NCBI GenBank assembly: GCA_003105015.1
Contig: PQAF01000034.1
Span: 62,001 to 126,000, forward strand
DNA length: 64,000 bases
Direction of reading: 5' to 3'
Origin: Rhodocyclales bacterium
GTDB taxonomy: Bacteria > Pseudomonadota > Gammaproteobacteria > Burkholderiales > Rhodocyclaceae
A model generated the notes under the pieces. That model was not told the DNA's origin, did no database searches, and was given only the letters and a program-made list of their open reading frames with translations. The position numbers and the translations under genes were made by a program. This document shows positions 44,909-57,423 of the stretch, piece after piece; within the stretch, counting starts at the first letter, position 1, and each line of letters starts with the position of its first letter.

Positions 44909-46054
44909 GTGAGCCTGATCAACAAGATGTTGCAGGACCTCGAGTCGAGGCGGGCGACACTGGGCAGCGGTGCCGGGGCCTCGCAGGAGATTCGGCCTTT
45001 GCCGCCCCAGCGGGTATCGGTGCCCTGGGCAAAGCTGTTGTCGGCAGCTGCCGTTGCAGTGTTCGGGGGTTTTGGAGTCTGGTGGTATGCAGGAACGCAA
45101 GACGCACAGGTGGCGCCCCCCGTTGCGCCAGGACCGGCATCCTCTCCTGCCGCGCCGGCGCCTGCTGCCTCCTCGGCGCTGCCGCCTGCAGCCGTGGCCG
45201 CTCCCGAGACCCCGTCCGCCGTGGCCGCATCCGGGCAACGGCAGGTGTCGGCAGTTCAGGACAAAACCGGGAAGACATCCCCACCCCCCTCTTCGCCGCC
45301 TGTGAGGGCGGAGCCCCCCCGGGCGCAGACTTCGTCCACTGCCCGCGCGGAGGCAGTCAAGCCGCGGCATCGGGAAGACAGGGAGATCGGCCTCAGGGTT
45401 GCGACATCGCTGGGCAGCATGCCGCAGTCGCAGCCTGTTGCCGCAGACGACGCCCGGATCGAAAAGAAGATGCGCACGTCAACTCCGCGCGAACGTGCCG
45501 AGAACGAATACCGCCGCGCCCTGGGGCTGGTCAATCAGGGGCGGATTCAGGAGGCGGCTGCCGTTCTGCGCGCCGCCTTGGGCGAGGACCACGGCCACCT
45601 CGGAGCCCGCCTGGCGCTGTTCGGCTTGCTGGTCGAGCAGCAACGGCTTGAAGAGGCGCAGGCCCTGCTCCAGGAGGCGCTGGCGCGCGATCCCCTGCAG
45701 CCGCAATTGGCATCGCGGCTCGCCCGTTTGCAACTGGAGCGGGGCGATTCGCGCGGCGCCGCGGAGACACTGGGCAAGGCGGCGGGTGCGGCGGCAAACG
45801 ATGCCGAGTTTCGCGCCTTCCATGCCGCCGTGCTGCAGCGACTGACTTTGCACAAGGATGCGGTGACGGAGTACCAGGCCGCCCTGCGCCTCGCTCCCCA
45901 GGCCGGCGTATGGTGGATGGGCCTGGGCATCTCGCTGGAGGCCGATGGCCGCGGTGCGGAGGCGCGCGAGGCGTTCCAGCGGGCGCGTTCCAGCGGCGCG
46001 CTCTCGGCGGAGCTGGACCGCTTCGTCGAGCAGAAACTCAGGCAGTTGCAGTAA
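44909..46054 (+). CDS. mshN: MSHA TPR protein MshN
   Basis: 381 residues with a GTG start at 44909 after GAGG. The N-terminus SLINKMLQDLESRRA is the MshN signature. A membrane segment (about 40-60) is followed by a Pro/Ala-rich linker and a C-terminal TPR region (about 190-380), with ALGLVNQGRIQEAAAVLRAA and similar repeats. It probably scaffolds the trans-envelope complex. It is the last gene of the msh cluster and abuts the convergent comF gene. Confidence 0.88.
   Translation: MSLINKMLQDLESRRATLGSGAGASQEIRPLPPQRVSVPWAKLLSAAAVAVFGGFGVWWYAGTQDAQVAPPVAPGPASSPAAPAPAASSALPPAAVAAPETPSAVAASGQRQVSAVQDKTGKTSPPPSSPPVRAEPPRAQTSSTARAEAVKPRHREDREIGLRVATSLGSMPQSQPVAADDARIEKKMRTSTPRERAENEYRRALGLVNQGRIQEAAAVLRAALGEDHGHLGARLALFGLLVEQQRLEEAQALLQEALARDPLQPQLASRLARLQLERGDSRGAAETLGKAAGAAANDAEFRAFHAAVLQRLTLHKDAVTEYQAALRLAPQAGVWWMGLGISLEADGRGAEAREAFQRARSSGALSAELDRFVEQKLRQLQ
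45840..45850 (+). repeat. Near-copy of the dispersed word (GACTGACTTTG)
   Basis: Ten of eleven bases match GACTGACTTTT. The left flank GCAGC matches copy 2 (13281). It lies in the TPR region of mshN, read as Leu-Thr-Leu. Confidence 0.6.
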
Positions 46055-46750
46055 TCAGTTCGGCAAGGTTCTTGCCACGACCCAGTTTTCTATCCGTGCG
46101 GCGCCATGCCGCTTCAGCGTCCGCGCGAACTCGTTCAGCGTCGCTCCGGTGGTCATGACGTCGTCGACCACCGCGATAGCCTTGCCGGTCAGGTCGAGGC
46201 GGCATTCGAAGGCGTGGCGGATGTTGGCCTGGCGCTCTTTCCAGGGCAGGCTGGCCTGCGGTGCGCCGTCGCGCACGCGGGCGCAGGCATCGGAGACGAG
46301 CGGCAGGCCGAGGCGATGCGCCAGCGGCCGGGCGATTTCCTGGGCCTGGTTGAAGCCGCGCTCGCGCATGCGCTGTGCCGAGAGCGGCAGGGGGATGAGG
46401 CAGTCAACCCCGGCCGCCGCGACGCGGCCCATGAGCGCCTCGGCCAGCCAACCGGCCAGGGGCAGGCGGTGCCGGTACTTCAGTTCCTGCACGAGGTGTT
46501 CCACCGGGAAGGCATAGCGGAAGGCAGCGATGGAGGCGTCGAAATGCGGCGGTGAGGCCTGGCAGGCGCCGCACGCGGCGCCCTCGGGAGCGGGAAGGGC
46601 GCACACCGGGCAGAGCGGGCCGGCCAGGTGCGGCAGGTCGGCCTCGCAAGCTGGGCAGAGCAGACGCCCGCCGCTGCCTTGGCCACAGACCGTGCAATCC
46701 TGCGGCAGCAGGCGGGCCAGCGCCTGAATTGTCGTCCGGTAAATTGACAA
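46055..46750 (-). CDS. comF: ComF family phosphoribosyltransferase-like protein
   Basis: 231 residues. An N-terminal zinc-ribbon region has four CxxC-type pairs (CTVC, CPAC, CPVC, CGAC) and the PRTase domain has IPLPLSAQRMRERGFNQA and the PRPP loop VVDDVMTTGATLNE. ComF proteins take part in DNA transport during natural transformation in several bacteria. It is convergent with mshN and divergent from bioB, the usual betaproteobacterial position. Confidence 0.9.
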   Translation of the reverse strand: MSIYRTTIQALARLLPQDCTVCGQGSGGRLLCPACEADLPHLAGPLCPVCALPAPEGAACGACQASPPHFDASIAAFRYAFPVEHLVQELKYRHRLPLAGWLAEALMGRVAAAGVDCLIPLPLSAQRMRERGFNQAQEIARPLAHRLGLPLVSDACARVRDGAPQASLPWKERQANIRHAFECRLDLTGKAIAVVDDVMTTGATLNEFARTLKRHGAARIENWVVARTLPN

Positions 46751-46807
46751 GCCCCACCCCTTGAACGATCATCCCCACTCCGATTCTAGCCGAAGCATTC
46801 CCCCGAC

Positions 46808-47785
46808 ATGACGACAGCCGCCGCCGAGCGCGTGAGCAAGGGCTCACATAAACAGAAACGCTGGACAGTCGCCGAAATCCAGGCGCTGTTCGAGCTTCCC
46901 TTCAACGACCTGCTGTTCCAGGCCCAGCAGGTGCACCGCGCCCATTTCGACGCCAACAGCGTGCAGCGCTCGACCCTGCTGTCGGTGAAGACCGGCGGCT
47001 GCTCCGAGGACTGCGGCTACTGCTCGCAGGCGGCGCGCCACCACACCGGGCTGGAAAAGGAGTCCCTGCTGGAGATCGACGAGGTGGTCGCCGCCGCCCA
47101 GGCCGCCAAGGAAAAGGGGGCCAGCCGCTTCTGCATGGGCGCCGCCTGGCGCGGGCCGAAGGACAAGGACCTCGAGCAGGTGAGCGAGATGATCCGCGCC
47201 GTCAAGGCGCTCGGCCTGGAAACCTGCGTGACGCTGGGCATGCTCAAGGAGGGCCAGGCGGAGAAGCTGAAGGCCGCCGGCCTCGACTACTACAACCACA
47301 ACCTCGACACCGCGCCGGAGTTCTACGGCAACATCGTCACCACCCACAGCCAGGCCGACCGCTTCGATACCCTCGGCAAGGTGCGCGAGGCCGGCATCAA
47401 TGTCTGCTGCGGCGGCATCGTCGGCATGGGCGAGACACGCGCCAGCCGTGCCAGCCTGATTGCCGAGCTGGCCAACATGGACCCGCCGCCGGAATCCGTG
47501 CCGATCAACAACCTGGTGCCGGTGCCGGGCACGCCGCTCGCCAACGCCGAGCCGATCGACCCCTTCGAGTTCGTGCGCACCATCGCTGCCGCGCGCATCA
47601 CCATGCCGGCGAGCCTGGTGCGCCTCTCCGCCGGCCGCCAGGAGATGAGCGACGAACTGCAGGCGCTGTGCTTCCTCGCCGGCGCGAATTCGATCTTCTA
47701 CGGCGACAAGCTGCTCACCACTGGCAACCCCGAGGCCGGGCGCGACGAGAAGCTCTTCGAACGGCTGGGTCTCAAGGCCTGCTGA
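46808..47785 (+). CDS. bioB: Biotin synthase
   Basis: 325 residues. The radical-SAM cysteines are in CSEDCGYC (about 57-64), and [14 protein letters not shown] and [10 protein letters not shown] are further conserved blocks. It inserts sulfur into dethiobiotin using a [2Fe-2S] cluster. The first 15 residues differ from E. coli. It is followed by bioC after 26 bases, so the two form a partial biotin operon. Confidence 0.97.
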   Translation: MTTAAAERVSKGSHKQKRWTVAEIQALFELPFNDLLFQAQQVHRAHFDANSVQRSTLLSVKTGGCSEDCGYCSQAARHHTGLEKESLLEIDEVVAAAQAAKEKGASRFCMGAAWRGPKDKDLEQVSEMIRAVKALGLETCVTLGMLKEGQAEKLKAAGLDYYNHNLDTAPEFYGNIVTTHSQADRFDTLGKVREAGINVCCGGIVGMGETRASRASLIAELANMDPPPESVPINNLVPVPGTPLANAEPIDPFEFVRTIAAARITMPASLVRLSAGRQEMSDELQALCFLAGANSIFYGDKLLTTGNPEAGRDEKLFERLGLKAC

Positions 47786-47811
47786 GGCCCGACAGGTCCT
47801 GACGCCGTCTG

Positions 47812-48609
47812 ATGCGGACTGACTTTTCCAGGGCGGCCGCTTCCTATGACGAAGCCGCCGTGCTGGCGAAAGAAGTCAGTCTGCGCATGACGGCGCGGCT
47901 CGAGTACGTCAAGCTCGCGCCCGCCCGCGTCGCCGACATCGGCTGCGCCACCGGCGACGGCATCCGCGCCCTGCGGGCGCGTTACCCGCAGGCCCTGCCC
48001 CTGGCAATCGACTACGCGCCTGCCATGCTCGCCGAGGTGCAGCGACGCGTTCCCTGGACTGACAGGCTGCGCCGCCGCGCGCCGCGCTGCCTCGCCGCCG
48101 ACGTGCGTGCGCTGCCGCTGGCGAACGGCACGCTGGGCTTGGCTTGGTCCAACCTCATGCTGCACTGGCTCGACGACCCGCTGCCGGCTTTTCGCGAACT
48201 GCAGCGCGTGCTGGAAGTGGGCGGACTGCTGATGTTCAGCACGCTCGGGCCGGACACCCTGCAGGAACTGCGCGCCGCCGGCGCGACGACGCTGCGGCGC
48301 TTCTACGACATGCACGACCTCGGCGACATGCTGGTGGCGGCGGGCTTTGCCGATCCGGTGATGGACATGGAGAAGATCGAGCTTTCCTATGCCAGCCCGC
48401 GCGGCCTGCTGCGCGACCAGCGTCTGCTCGGCGTGCGCGACGGCCTGCTCGGGCAGATGAGTTACCGCGAGGGGCGGCGCGTCTTCCGCGCCTGGCGGCG
48501 ACGCGACGGCCGTCTGCCGGCGACCTTCGAGATCGTCTACGGCCATGCCTGGAAGGCCGAGCCGAAGACCACGGCGGACGGCCGCGCCATCATCCAGTTC
48601 AAGAAATGA
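47812..48609 (+). CDS. bioC: Malonyl-ACP O-methyltransferase
   Basis: 265 residues. The N-terminal FSRAAASYDEAAVL segment is the BioC signature; the SAM-binding motif is VADIGCATGDGIRALR, with WSNLMLHWLDD and LLMFSTLGPDTLQELR as the further blocks. It methylates the malonyl-ACP carboxylate to start biotin chain synthesis. It starts at the ATG at 47812, five bases before copy 7 of the dispersed word. Its stop overlaps the next small gene (ATGA). Confidence 0.93.
   Translation: MRTDFSRAAASYDEAAVLAKEVSLRMTARLEYVKLAPARVADIGCATGDGIRALRARYPQALPLAIDYAPAMLAEVQRRVPWTDRLRRRAPRCLAADVRALPLANGTLGLAWSNLMLHWLDDPLPAFRELQRVLEVGGLLMFSTLGPDTLQELRAAGATTLRRFYDMHDLGDMLVAAGFADPVMDMEKIELSYASPRGLLRDQRLLGVRDGLLGQMSYREGRRVFRAWRRRDGRLPATFEIVYGHAWKAEPKTTADGRAIIQFKK
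47817..47827 (+). repeat. Copy 7 of the dispersed word GACTGACTTTT (sixth exact copy)
   Basis: Exact copy five bases into bioC, read as Thr-Asp-Phe at residues 3-5. Confidence 0.7.
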
Positions 48610-48761
48610 AAAGAGCCAAGCAGCGCCGCATCAAGCCGCGCAACCCGGTCGCCATCCAGCCGCTGCTGAAGAAGGGCGGCGCCCATCAACTGCGCGGCAA
48701 GAAGGCCCATCGCGCGAAACAGAAGGCGCGCTTCCTGCGCGATCAGCGCGGCCTGGAGTAG
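48606..48761 (+). CDS. Small basic protein of unknown function
   Basis: 51 residues, about 35% Lys and Arg (MKRAKQRRIKPRNPVAIQPL, then KKGGAHQLRGKKAHRAKQKA). The ATG overlaps the bioC stop as ATGA, so translational coupling is likely. The last 19 bases overlap the end of the convergent msrQ. A similar short basic protein may exist next to bioC or msrQ in relatives; I recognise no family. RNA or ribosome binding would fit the composition but is not shown. Confidence 0.6.
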   Translation: MKRAKQRRIKPRNPVAIQPLLKKGGAHQLRGKKAHRAKQKARFLRDQRGLE

Positions 48762-49371
48762 GCCTGGAGTTGGCGCTGCCGCTCGCGCGAAAGGCGATAG
48801 GCGCGGAAGCCCAGCAGCGCGCCGAGAATCACGGCGTACAGCAGCGGCAGCGTGATGTCCTTCTTCACCAGCCACCAGTAATGGATGACGCCAATGATGG
48901 CGATGGCGTAGACGCTGCGGTGCAGCTGCGTCCAGCGCCGGCCGCCGAGGCGCTTCACCATCGCCGCGTTCGAGGTCGCCGCCAGCGGGATCAACAGCAC
49001 GAAAGCGGTGAAGCCGGCGGTGATGAAGGGGCGCTCGGCGATGTCCTTGACGATGGCGGCCCAGTCGAAGAACTGGTCCAGCCACAGATAAGTCAGAAAG
49101 TGCAGCAGGGCGTAGAAGAAGGCATACAGGCCGAGCAGGCGGCGCAGCCGGATCAGCCAGTGCCAGCCGGTGATGTGGCGCAGGGGCGTCACCGCCAGCA
49201 TGATCAGCAGGAAATTCAGGGTCCACGTGCCGAGGTGGCGCGTGATGAATTCGATCGGGTTGGCGCCGAGGCCGTCCGTCCACGCCAGCCAGCCGAGCTG
49301 CGCCAGCGGCACGAGGCAAAGGGCGAAGAGCGTGGCCTTGAGGACGCCGAGTTGCTGCGGATTCGGTTGCA

Positions 49372-49372
<1 letters not shown>
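48743..49372 (-). CDS. msrQ: Membrane heme subunit of the methionine sulfoxide reductase system
   Basis: 209 residues from the ATG at 49372, whose A is shared with the msrP stop (TGATG). Six hydrophobic segments with FMN/heme-type residues: HITGWHWLIRLRRLLGL, HRSVYAIAIIGVIHYWW and FITAGFTAFVLLI. MsrQ (YedZ) is a b-type cytochrome that passes electrons from the quinone pool or a flavin reductase to MsrP. Conserved histidines lie in LHFLTYLW, LHRSVY and IHYWW. Confidence 0.93.
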
Positions 49373-50307
<935 letters not shown>

Positions 50308-50360
50308 GGCGGTCTTTCTGTGGGGAGCATGCCGAGTAGACCGGCTTGCCCTGCGAAAAC

Positions 50361-51122
50361 TTACGGATTCAGCTGTTGGTAAACGGCCGTGGCGATGCGC
50401 AGCAGGTCCGGCTTGTCCATCTCGCCGGAAAGGGCATAGCCGAAGCGCCCGTCCAGCCAGTAGAACACGCCGATGCCGTTTTCCCGCGCGTAGCGGAAGG
50501 CGGTCTCGCGGCTGTCCTGCGCATCGCGCTGCACGTACAGCGTCAGGCGCTGGCCGCGCGCATCCTGATACATGAACTGCGCCACGGGTCCGGCCTCGCC
50601 CGGCAGGAGACGGCCGCCCACCAGTTCGAAGCCTTGCGCCGACAGGCGTGGCGGTTTCAGCTCCGCGCCCAGCCGCTTCGACAGCCAGGCAACGAGATGG
50701 GTTTCCTCGGCGGCGCCGACTTCGACCGGGTGGCGCACCTCGGGGCTGAACACGGCGTGCGCCAGCGCCGCCTGGCGCGGCAGCGAGGCGGAGGAGGGCG
50801 TCGCAGCGGCCGGCAGGTAGTTGCGCACGGCGTAGCCCACCACGCCGCCGACGGCGAGCCAGGCGACCGCGGCGGCAAGGCGCAGCGGCGGCAGGCGACG
50901 GGAGATGCGCACGGTTTCCGTGAGGCGCGCCGGCACGGGTTCGCCGAGCACCGGGTCGAAGGCGCGATGCAGCGCCTCGCCCTGCAGCCGCCATTCGGCG
51001 ACCGCCTGGCGCAACTGCGGATGTTCGTGCAGCCAGGCTTCCACTTCCGCCCGGCGCCCGGCATCGAGGCGGCCGTCGGCGTAGGCGTGAAGCTCCTGTT
51101 CGCTGATCGGTGAGGTGTTCAT
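50361..51122 (-). CDS. Transmembrane anti-sigma factor
   Basis: 253 residues. An N-terminal cytoplasmic region ([20 protein letters not shown], the ELxAYxDGxL pattern of anti-sigma factors; no zinc HCC motif), one membrane segment (about 80-98) and a periplasmic domain. It should hold the ECF sigma factor inactive until an envelope signal. The start overlaps the sigma gene's stop by four bases, the usual coupling. msrP starts 54 bases downstream. Confidence 0.88.
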   Translation of the reverse strand: MNTSPISEQELHAYADGRLDAGRRAEVEAWLHEHPQLRQAVAEWRLQGEALHRAFDPVLGEPVPARLTETVRISRRLPPLRLAAAVAWLAVGGVVGYAVRNYLPAAATPSSASLPRQAALAHAVFSPEVRHPVEVGAAEETHLVAWLSKRLGAELKPPRLSAQGFELVGGRLLPGEAGPVAQFMYQDARGQRLTLYVQRDAQDSRETAFRYARENGIGVFYWLDGRFGYALSGEMDKPDLLRIATAVYQQLNP

Positions 51123-51619
51123 TTGACAACTTTCAGTGGGGTCTCGGCCGGCTCGTCTCCGGAGAGCAGGGCGCGCAGCCGCTCGCGCCCGCGCGACAGG
51201 CGCGACATGACTGTGCCGACGGGCACGTCAAGGATTTTCGCGGTGTCCTCGTAGGACAAGTCCTCGAGCGCCACCAGCAGCAGGACTTCGCGCTGTTCTT
51301 CCGGCAACCGCGCTAGGCTGCGCGCAAAGTCGCGCAACTCCAGCGCATCGCTCTGCGTTGCCCGCGTCGGCAGGTCGGGCAGGGCCGCGTCGCCCGGGTA
51401 GTCGACCAGCCGCAGGCTGCGCGCCTGATTCACGAAGAGGTTGTGCATGATGGAGAACAACCAGGCGCGCAGGTTGCCCGGCCGCCACAGCGCCCACTTG
51501 CCGAGCGCGCGCTCCAGCGTGTCCTGCACCAGGTCGTCGGCGCGCACGGCATCCCCCGTCAGCGCGCGCGCGTAGCGGCGCAGACGGGGAATCTCGGCGA
51601 CGATGTCCTGGCGACCCAT
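51119..51619 (-). CDS. ECF RNA polymerase sigma factor
   Basis: 166 residues. Region 2 has [27 protein letters not shown] in recognisable parts ([13 protein letters not shown]), and region 4 has [20 protein letters not shown] and [17 protein letters not shown]. It is a group-4 sigma factor paired with the downstream anti-sigma. The probable regulon includes msrPQ immediately downstream and the upstream lipoprotein. It is similar in layout to reactive-chlorine response loci of Rhodocyclales, although those use a different anti-sigma type. Confidence 0.93.
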   Translation of the reverse strand: MGRQDIVAEIPRLRRYARALTGDAVRADDLVQDTLERALGKWALWRPGNLRAWLFSIMHNLFVNQARSLRLVDYPGDAALPDLPTRATQSDALELRDFARSLARLPEEQREVLLLVALEDLSYEDTAKILDVPVGTVMSRLSRGRERLRALLSGDEPAETPLKVVK

Positions 51620-51629
51620 CGAAAAGAGT

Positions 51630-52016
51630 CTACTCCCTGGCGATGCGCCAGGCGTTATTGACGCCGTCGCCGGTCCGGTCGCCCGGCTTCTGGTCCTTGA
51701 TCCAGTAGTAGAGCGGTTTGCCCTTGAAGGCCCATTGCTTCTTGCCGTCGTCGCGCGTCACGATCGACCAGTCGCCCGAGGCGCGGTCGACATCGGCGGC
51801 GAACAGCGGCGGCCAGTTGGCGGCGCACGGCCCGTTGCAGACGCTCTTGCCGCTGCCGGCGGCATCCTTGTCGAAGGTGTACAGCGTCATGCCGTTGGCG
51901 CCGACGAAAGCGCCGTTTTCCAGGTGCGCCGGCGCGGCAGACCGGGTTTCATAGGATGCGCAGCCAGCCAGCAGGCCAAGCGCAACCAGGGCGGTGCAGA
52001 GGGGTTTTTTGTACAT
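51630..52016 (-). CDS. Lipoprotein with a COG4315 secreted-repeat (PF03640) domain
   Basis: 128 residues. Signal peptide with lipobox LLAGC (about 15-19). The mature domain has GMTLYTFDKDAAGSGKSVCNGPCAANWPPL, the repeat signature of PF03640, in parts such as LYTFDKD and CNGPCAANWPP, and a second repeat KGKPLYYWIKDQKPGDRTGDG. Function of the family is unknown; members often sit beside ECF sigma genes, as here (the sigma gene starts 10 bases downstream). Probably co-transcribed with the sigma, anti-sigma and msrPQ genes. Confidence 0.88.
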   Translation of the reverse strand: MYKKPLCTALVALGLLAGCASYETRSAAPAHLENGAFVGANGMTLYTFDKDAAGSGKSVCNGPCAANWPPLFAADVDRASGDWSIVTRDDGKKQWAFKGKPLYYWIKDQKPGDRTGDGVNNAWRIARE

Positions 52017-52088
52017 GATCTCTCCTGTTGGGGTTGGGGACTACACCGCATAAACAAGTGCGGCCCCCGATTTATTCCCCGACAGAAG

Positions 52089-52114
52089 AAAAAAGGGGTG
52101 GCAACCGCCACCCC
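52089..52114 (-). terminator. Rho-independent terminator of the cytochrome c4 gene
   Basis: On the minus strand GGGGTGGC and GCCACCCC (52095-52102 and 52107-52114) form an eight-base-pair stem with a four-base loop, followed by six T (52089-52094). It lies 25 bases after the cytochrome gene's stop. Confidence 0.88.
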
Positions 52115-52138
52115 ATTTGTTCGAATGCTTGAATAGGC

Positions 52139-52792
52139 TTAACGCAGGCCGGCGACGTAGTCTGAAACGGCCTTGATTTCGGCGTCTGACATCCTGGCGG
52201 CAACGGCGCGCATCATCCTGTTCGGATCGTTGGCGCGCTCGCCGCTGCGGAAGGCCTTGAGTTGCGCCTCGGTGTATTCGGCGAACTGGCCGCCGATGCG
52301 CGGGTACTGGGCCGGAATGCCGGCGCCTGCCGGGCCGTGGCAAGCGGCGCAGGCGGGCAGGCCGCGGGCGGCATCGCCGGCGCGGTAGAGCTTCTGGGCG
52401 GCCTCGATGGCCTGCGCCTTCGCCTGCTCGCCCTTCTGCGTCTGGCTGGCATACCAGGCGGCAACGTTCTTCATGTCCTGGTCGGTAAGTGCAGCGACCA
52501 TGCCGCCCATGACGGGGCTGTTGCGCTCGGCCGGTTTGCCGCCGTCAGCCTTGAAGTTCTTCAACTGCTTGTAGAGATAGTCGGCATGCTGGCCCGCCAG
52601 CTTGGGATTCGCGGCAAGGGCGCTGTTGCCATCGGGGTTGTGGCAGGCGGCGCAAATTTGTGCGGCGACTTGCTGGCCTTTGGCGGCGTCAACCTTGGGG
52701 GAGGCCGTTTCAGCAGAAGCGGGCTTGTCGGCGGCCTGAGCCGTCACGGCGAAGGCAAAAGCCAGCGACAGGGCGATGAAACGATGAACCAT
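52139..52792 (-). CDS. Cytochrome c4 (diheme)
   Basis: 217 residues. A signal peptide (MVHRFIALSLAFAFAVTAQA) precedes two c-type heme domains with CAACH motifs (about 47-51 and 147-151) and methionine ligands in the SPVMGGMVAAL and MMRAVAARM stretches. It is a periplasmic electron carrier to terminal oxidases. It is divergent from engB; a cytochrome c4 gene next to engB and hemB is a classic betaproteobacterial arrangement. Confidence 0.93.
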   Translation of the reverse strand: MVHRFIALSLAFAFAVTAQAADKPASAETASPKVDAAKGQQVAAQICAACHNPDGNSALAANPKLAGQHADYLYKQLKNFKADGGKPAERNSPVMGGMVAALTDQDMKNVAAWYASQTQKGEQAKAQAIEAAQKLYRAGDAARGLPACAACHGPAGAGIPAQYPRIGGQFAEYTEAQLKAFRSGERANDPNRMMRAVAARMSDAEIKAVSDYVAGLR

Positions 52793-52890
52793 GGGTACGA
52801 CTCCTCGGGGCCTGAATCTTAAAAAACTGTTATTCTATACCAACTTACATGTGTTGCGCGGTGTTCTGCGGGCGCTTGCCTGCCAGCCCT

Positions 52891-53520
52891 ATGTCTCTGT
52901 TTGCCAATGCGGTTTTCGCGATCTCCGCCGAGAAGCTGAGCGACCTGCCGGCGCCCTCGGGCGCAGAAATCGTTTTTGCCGGCCGATCCAATGCCGGCAA
53001 ATCGAGCGCAATCAATACCCTGGCGGGGATGACTCGGCTGGCTTTCGTCAGCAAGACGCCGGGCCGCACGCAGCTGATCAACTTTTTCCGGCTGCGTAAC
53101 GGGGCCTTCCTCGTGGACCTGCCCGGCTATGGCTATGCCGACGTGCCGGAAAAGATACGCCGCCACTGGAAGAGCGTCCTGGCTGCCTATCTGACCCAGC
53201 GCACCAGCATCTGTGGCCTGGTGCTCATCATGGACGCGCGCCGGCCGCTGACCGACCTTGACCGCCAGATGCTCGAATGGTTCGGACCGACGGGAAAGCC
53301 GATCCACATTCTGCTGACCAAGGCAGACAAATTGACGCGCAACGAGGCGGCGAAGACCCTGCAAGCCGCCCGTGCAGAATTGGCCCCCTGGGCCGACCAG
53401 GTCAGCGCGCAGCTGTTCTCAAGCCTGAAGAAAACCGGCGTTGACGAAGCGGAATCGATCATCGGCGGCTGGCTCGGCATAGCCGATGCAGGGGAAGAAA
53501 AAAGAAATGCCCCCGGCTAA
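52891..53520 (+). CDS. engB: Ribosome biogenesis GTPase EngB (YihA/YsxC)
   Basis: 209 residues from the ATG at 52891. GTP motifs: G1 [10 protein letters not shown]2 in [12 protein letters not shown]3 DLPGYGYA, G4 TKAD and FSSLKK (G5 region). It acts in 50S subunit assembly. An upstream ATG at 52849 would add 14 residues ([10 protein letters not shown]...) unlike the family, so the shorter start is preferred. hemB follows after a structured leader. Confidence 0.94.
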   Translation: MSLFANAVFAISAEKLSDLPAPSGAEIVFAGRSNAGKSSAINTLAGMTRLAFVSKTPGRTQLINFFRLRNGAFLVDLPGYGYADVPEKIRRHWKSVLAAYLTQRTSICGLVLIMDARRPLTDLDRQMLEWFGPTGKPIHILLTKADKLTRNEAAKTLQAARAELAPWADQVSAQLFSSLKKTGVDEAESIIGGWLGIADAGEEKRNAPG

Positions 53521-53539
53521 AGGGGAGAAAAACCGGGGG

Positions 53540-53618
53540 CAGAAACGCCTTAACTTGATTAAGGCACCCGCTCAGGGAGGTGAAGCGGGAGACGGTTCAA
53601 CACCATCTGGCGTTTCTG
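53540..53618 (+). ncRNA. Structured hemB leader RNA (hemB RNA motif)
   Basis: A closing stem pairs CAGAAAC (53540-53546) with GTTTCTG (53612-53618). Inside are GCCTTAA/TTAAGGC around CTTGA (53547-53565) and CCCGCT/AGCGGG (53567-53572 with 53584-53589), giving a multibranch fold. It is preceded by a GC-rich hairpin (53509-53516 with 53533-53540) at the end of engB. Its position 64 bases before the hemB start in a betaproteobacterium fits the published hemB RNA motif (from memory). The ligand or mechanism is not known to me. Confidence 0.7.
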
Positions 53619-53648
53619 AGCGAAAATCTTCCCCGCAAGTTCCTTTAA

Positions 53649-54689
<1,041 letters not shown>

Positions 54690-54692
54690 GTA

Positions 54693-55289
54693 TTACGCCG
54701 GCTGCGACAGGCAGCCGGCCAGCAGCATCGGCCACTGCTGCGGCCACTGCGCCATCGGTTCGCGCGCGAAGCCGCTCTTGACGAAGAGTTGCCAGCGTCC
54801 GACGACGTAGCACAGGCACAGGTTGGCCGCAGCCGCGGCATCCTCGCCTTGCGGCAATTCGTTGCTGGTTGCCGCGATGCGCAGAGCCTGCTTGAGCGCG
54901 GCCTCGACGCGATCGAGCAGCTGGTTGATGCGCACCTGCAGGCGGTCGTCCTCGTTCACCAGCGCATCCCCGATCAGCACCCGCGTCAGGCCGCGGTTCT
55001 TCTGCGCAAACCCCAGCAGCAGGGCGACGATCAGCTCGGCCTGCTTCACGCCGGACTGCTCCTCGCTGCCGATCTTGTTGATGACCGAGAAAAGGCTGTT
55101 CTCGATGAACTCGATGAGGCCTTCGTACATCTGCGCCTTGCTGGCGAAATGCCGATACAGCGCCGCCTCCGAGACATCCAGCTTCTTCGCGAGGAGCGCC
55201 GTGGTGATCTTCTCCCCCCTCGGATCCTGCAGCAATTCCGCGATAGTCTGCAGAATCTGCAGTTTGCGTTCCCCCGATCTGGCGGCCAT
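54693..55289 (-). CDS. slmA: Nucleoid occlusion factor SlmA (TetR family)
   Basis: 198 residues. The N-terminal helix-turn-helix reads ITTALLAKKLDVSEAALYRHFASKAQMYEG in recognisable parts (SEAALYRHFASKAQMY), the SlmA signature. SlmA binds chromosomal sites and blocks FtsZ ring assembly over the nucleoid. It is the last gene of the argB-nucleotidase-slmA run, an order seen in many betaproteobacteria. Confidence 0.93.
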   Translation of the reverse strand: MAARSGERKLQILQTIAELLQDPRGEKITTALLAKKLDVSEAALYRHFASKAQMYEGLIEFIENSLFSVINKIGSEEQSGVKQAELIVALLLGFAQKNRGLTRVLIGDALVNEDDRLQVRINQLLDRVEAALKQALRIAATSNELPQGEDAAAAANLCLCYVVGRWQLFVKSGFAREPMAQWPQQWPMLLAGCLSQPA

Positions 55290-55308
55290 GTTTTTCCTCG
55301 CTCCCTTG

Positions 55309-56873
<1,565 letters not shown>

Positions 56874-56886
56874 CTAAGCCTTATGC

Positions 56887-56915
56887 AAAAAAAGCGGGAA
56901 GCCGAAGCTTCCCGC
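56887..56915 (-). terminator. Rho-independent terminator of hsp20
   Basis: On the minus strand a nine-base-pair stem GCGGGAAGC/GCTTCCCGC (56907-56915 with 56894-56902) with a four-base loop is followed by seven T (56887-56893). It lies 47 bases after the hsp20 stop and before argB. Confidence 0.93.
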
Positions 56916-56961
56916 CGTGGCCGGCCCTCGAGGAGGGAGGGGGCTGGGGCCGGATCGGGGT

Positions 56962-57381
56962 TCAGTCGATAGTCAGCCGCTTGGCAGCGGCGGCGGCCTT
57001 CTTCGGTAGGGTCAACTCGAGCACGCCGTCGGTGAACTTGGCCGCGGATTTGGATTCGTCGATATCCTGGCCGAGCTGGAAGCTGCGCGAGACCTTGCCG
57101 AAATAACGCTCGGTGCGCAGGACGCGCTCGCCTTCCTTGACTTCCTTCTCCTGCTTGCGCTCGGCGCTGATCGAGACGACGGAGCCGTCGATGTTGACGT
57201 GGATGTCTTCCTTGCGGATGCCCGGAAGTTCGGCGTGCACCTTGTAGGCGTCGCCCTGTTCCTTGACATCGATCTTGATGGAGGGCACATCAACGGGGCT
57301 GCCGAAGTCGACCGGCCGCACGAAGAAGCCGCGGAAAAAATCGTCAAATGGATCGGAACCGGAACGCGTGATATTGGCCAT
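56962..57381 (-). CDS. Small heat-shock protein (Hsp20 family)
   Basis: 139 residues. An N-terminal arm (residues 1-40; FDDFFRGFFVRPVDF) is followed by the alpha-crystallin domain (about 38-130) with VHAELPGIRKEDIHVNIDG, the YFGKVSRSFQL loop and GVLELTLPKK. It is an ATP-independent holdase. A sigma-32-like promoter lies 43-70 bases upstream, and a strong terminator follows, so it is a monocistronic heat-shock gene. Confidence 0.94.
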   Translation of the reverse strand: MANITRSGSDPFDDFFRGFFVRPVDFGSPVDVPSIKIDVKEQGDAYKVHAELPGIRKEDIHVNIDGSVVSISAERKQEKEVKEGERVLRTERYFGKVSRSFQLGQDIDESKSAAKFTDGVLELTLPKKAAAAAKRLTID

Positions 57382-57423
57382 GGTGTCTCCTAGTAACGGT
57401 CAGGGATTAAACTCATGGTTTCA

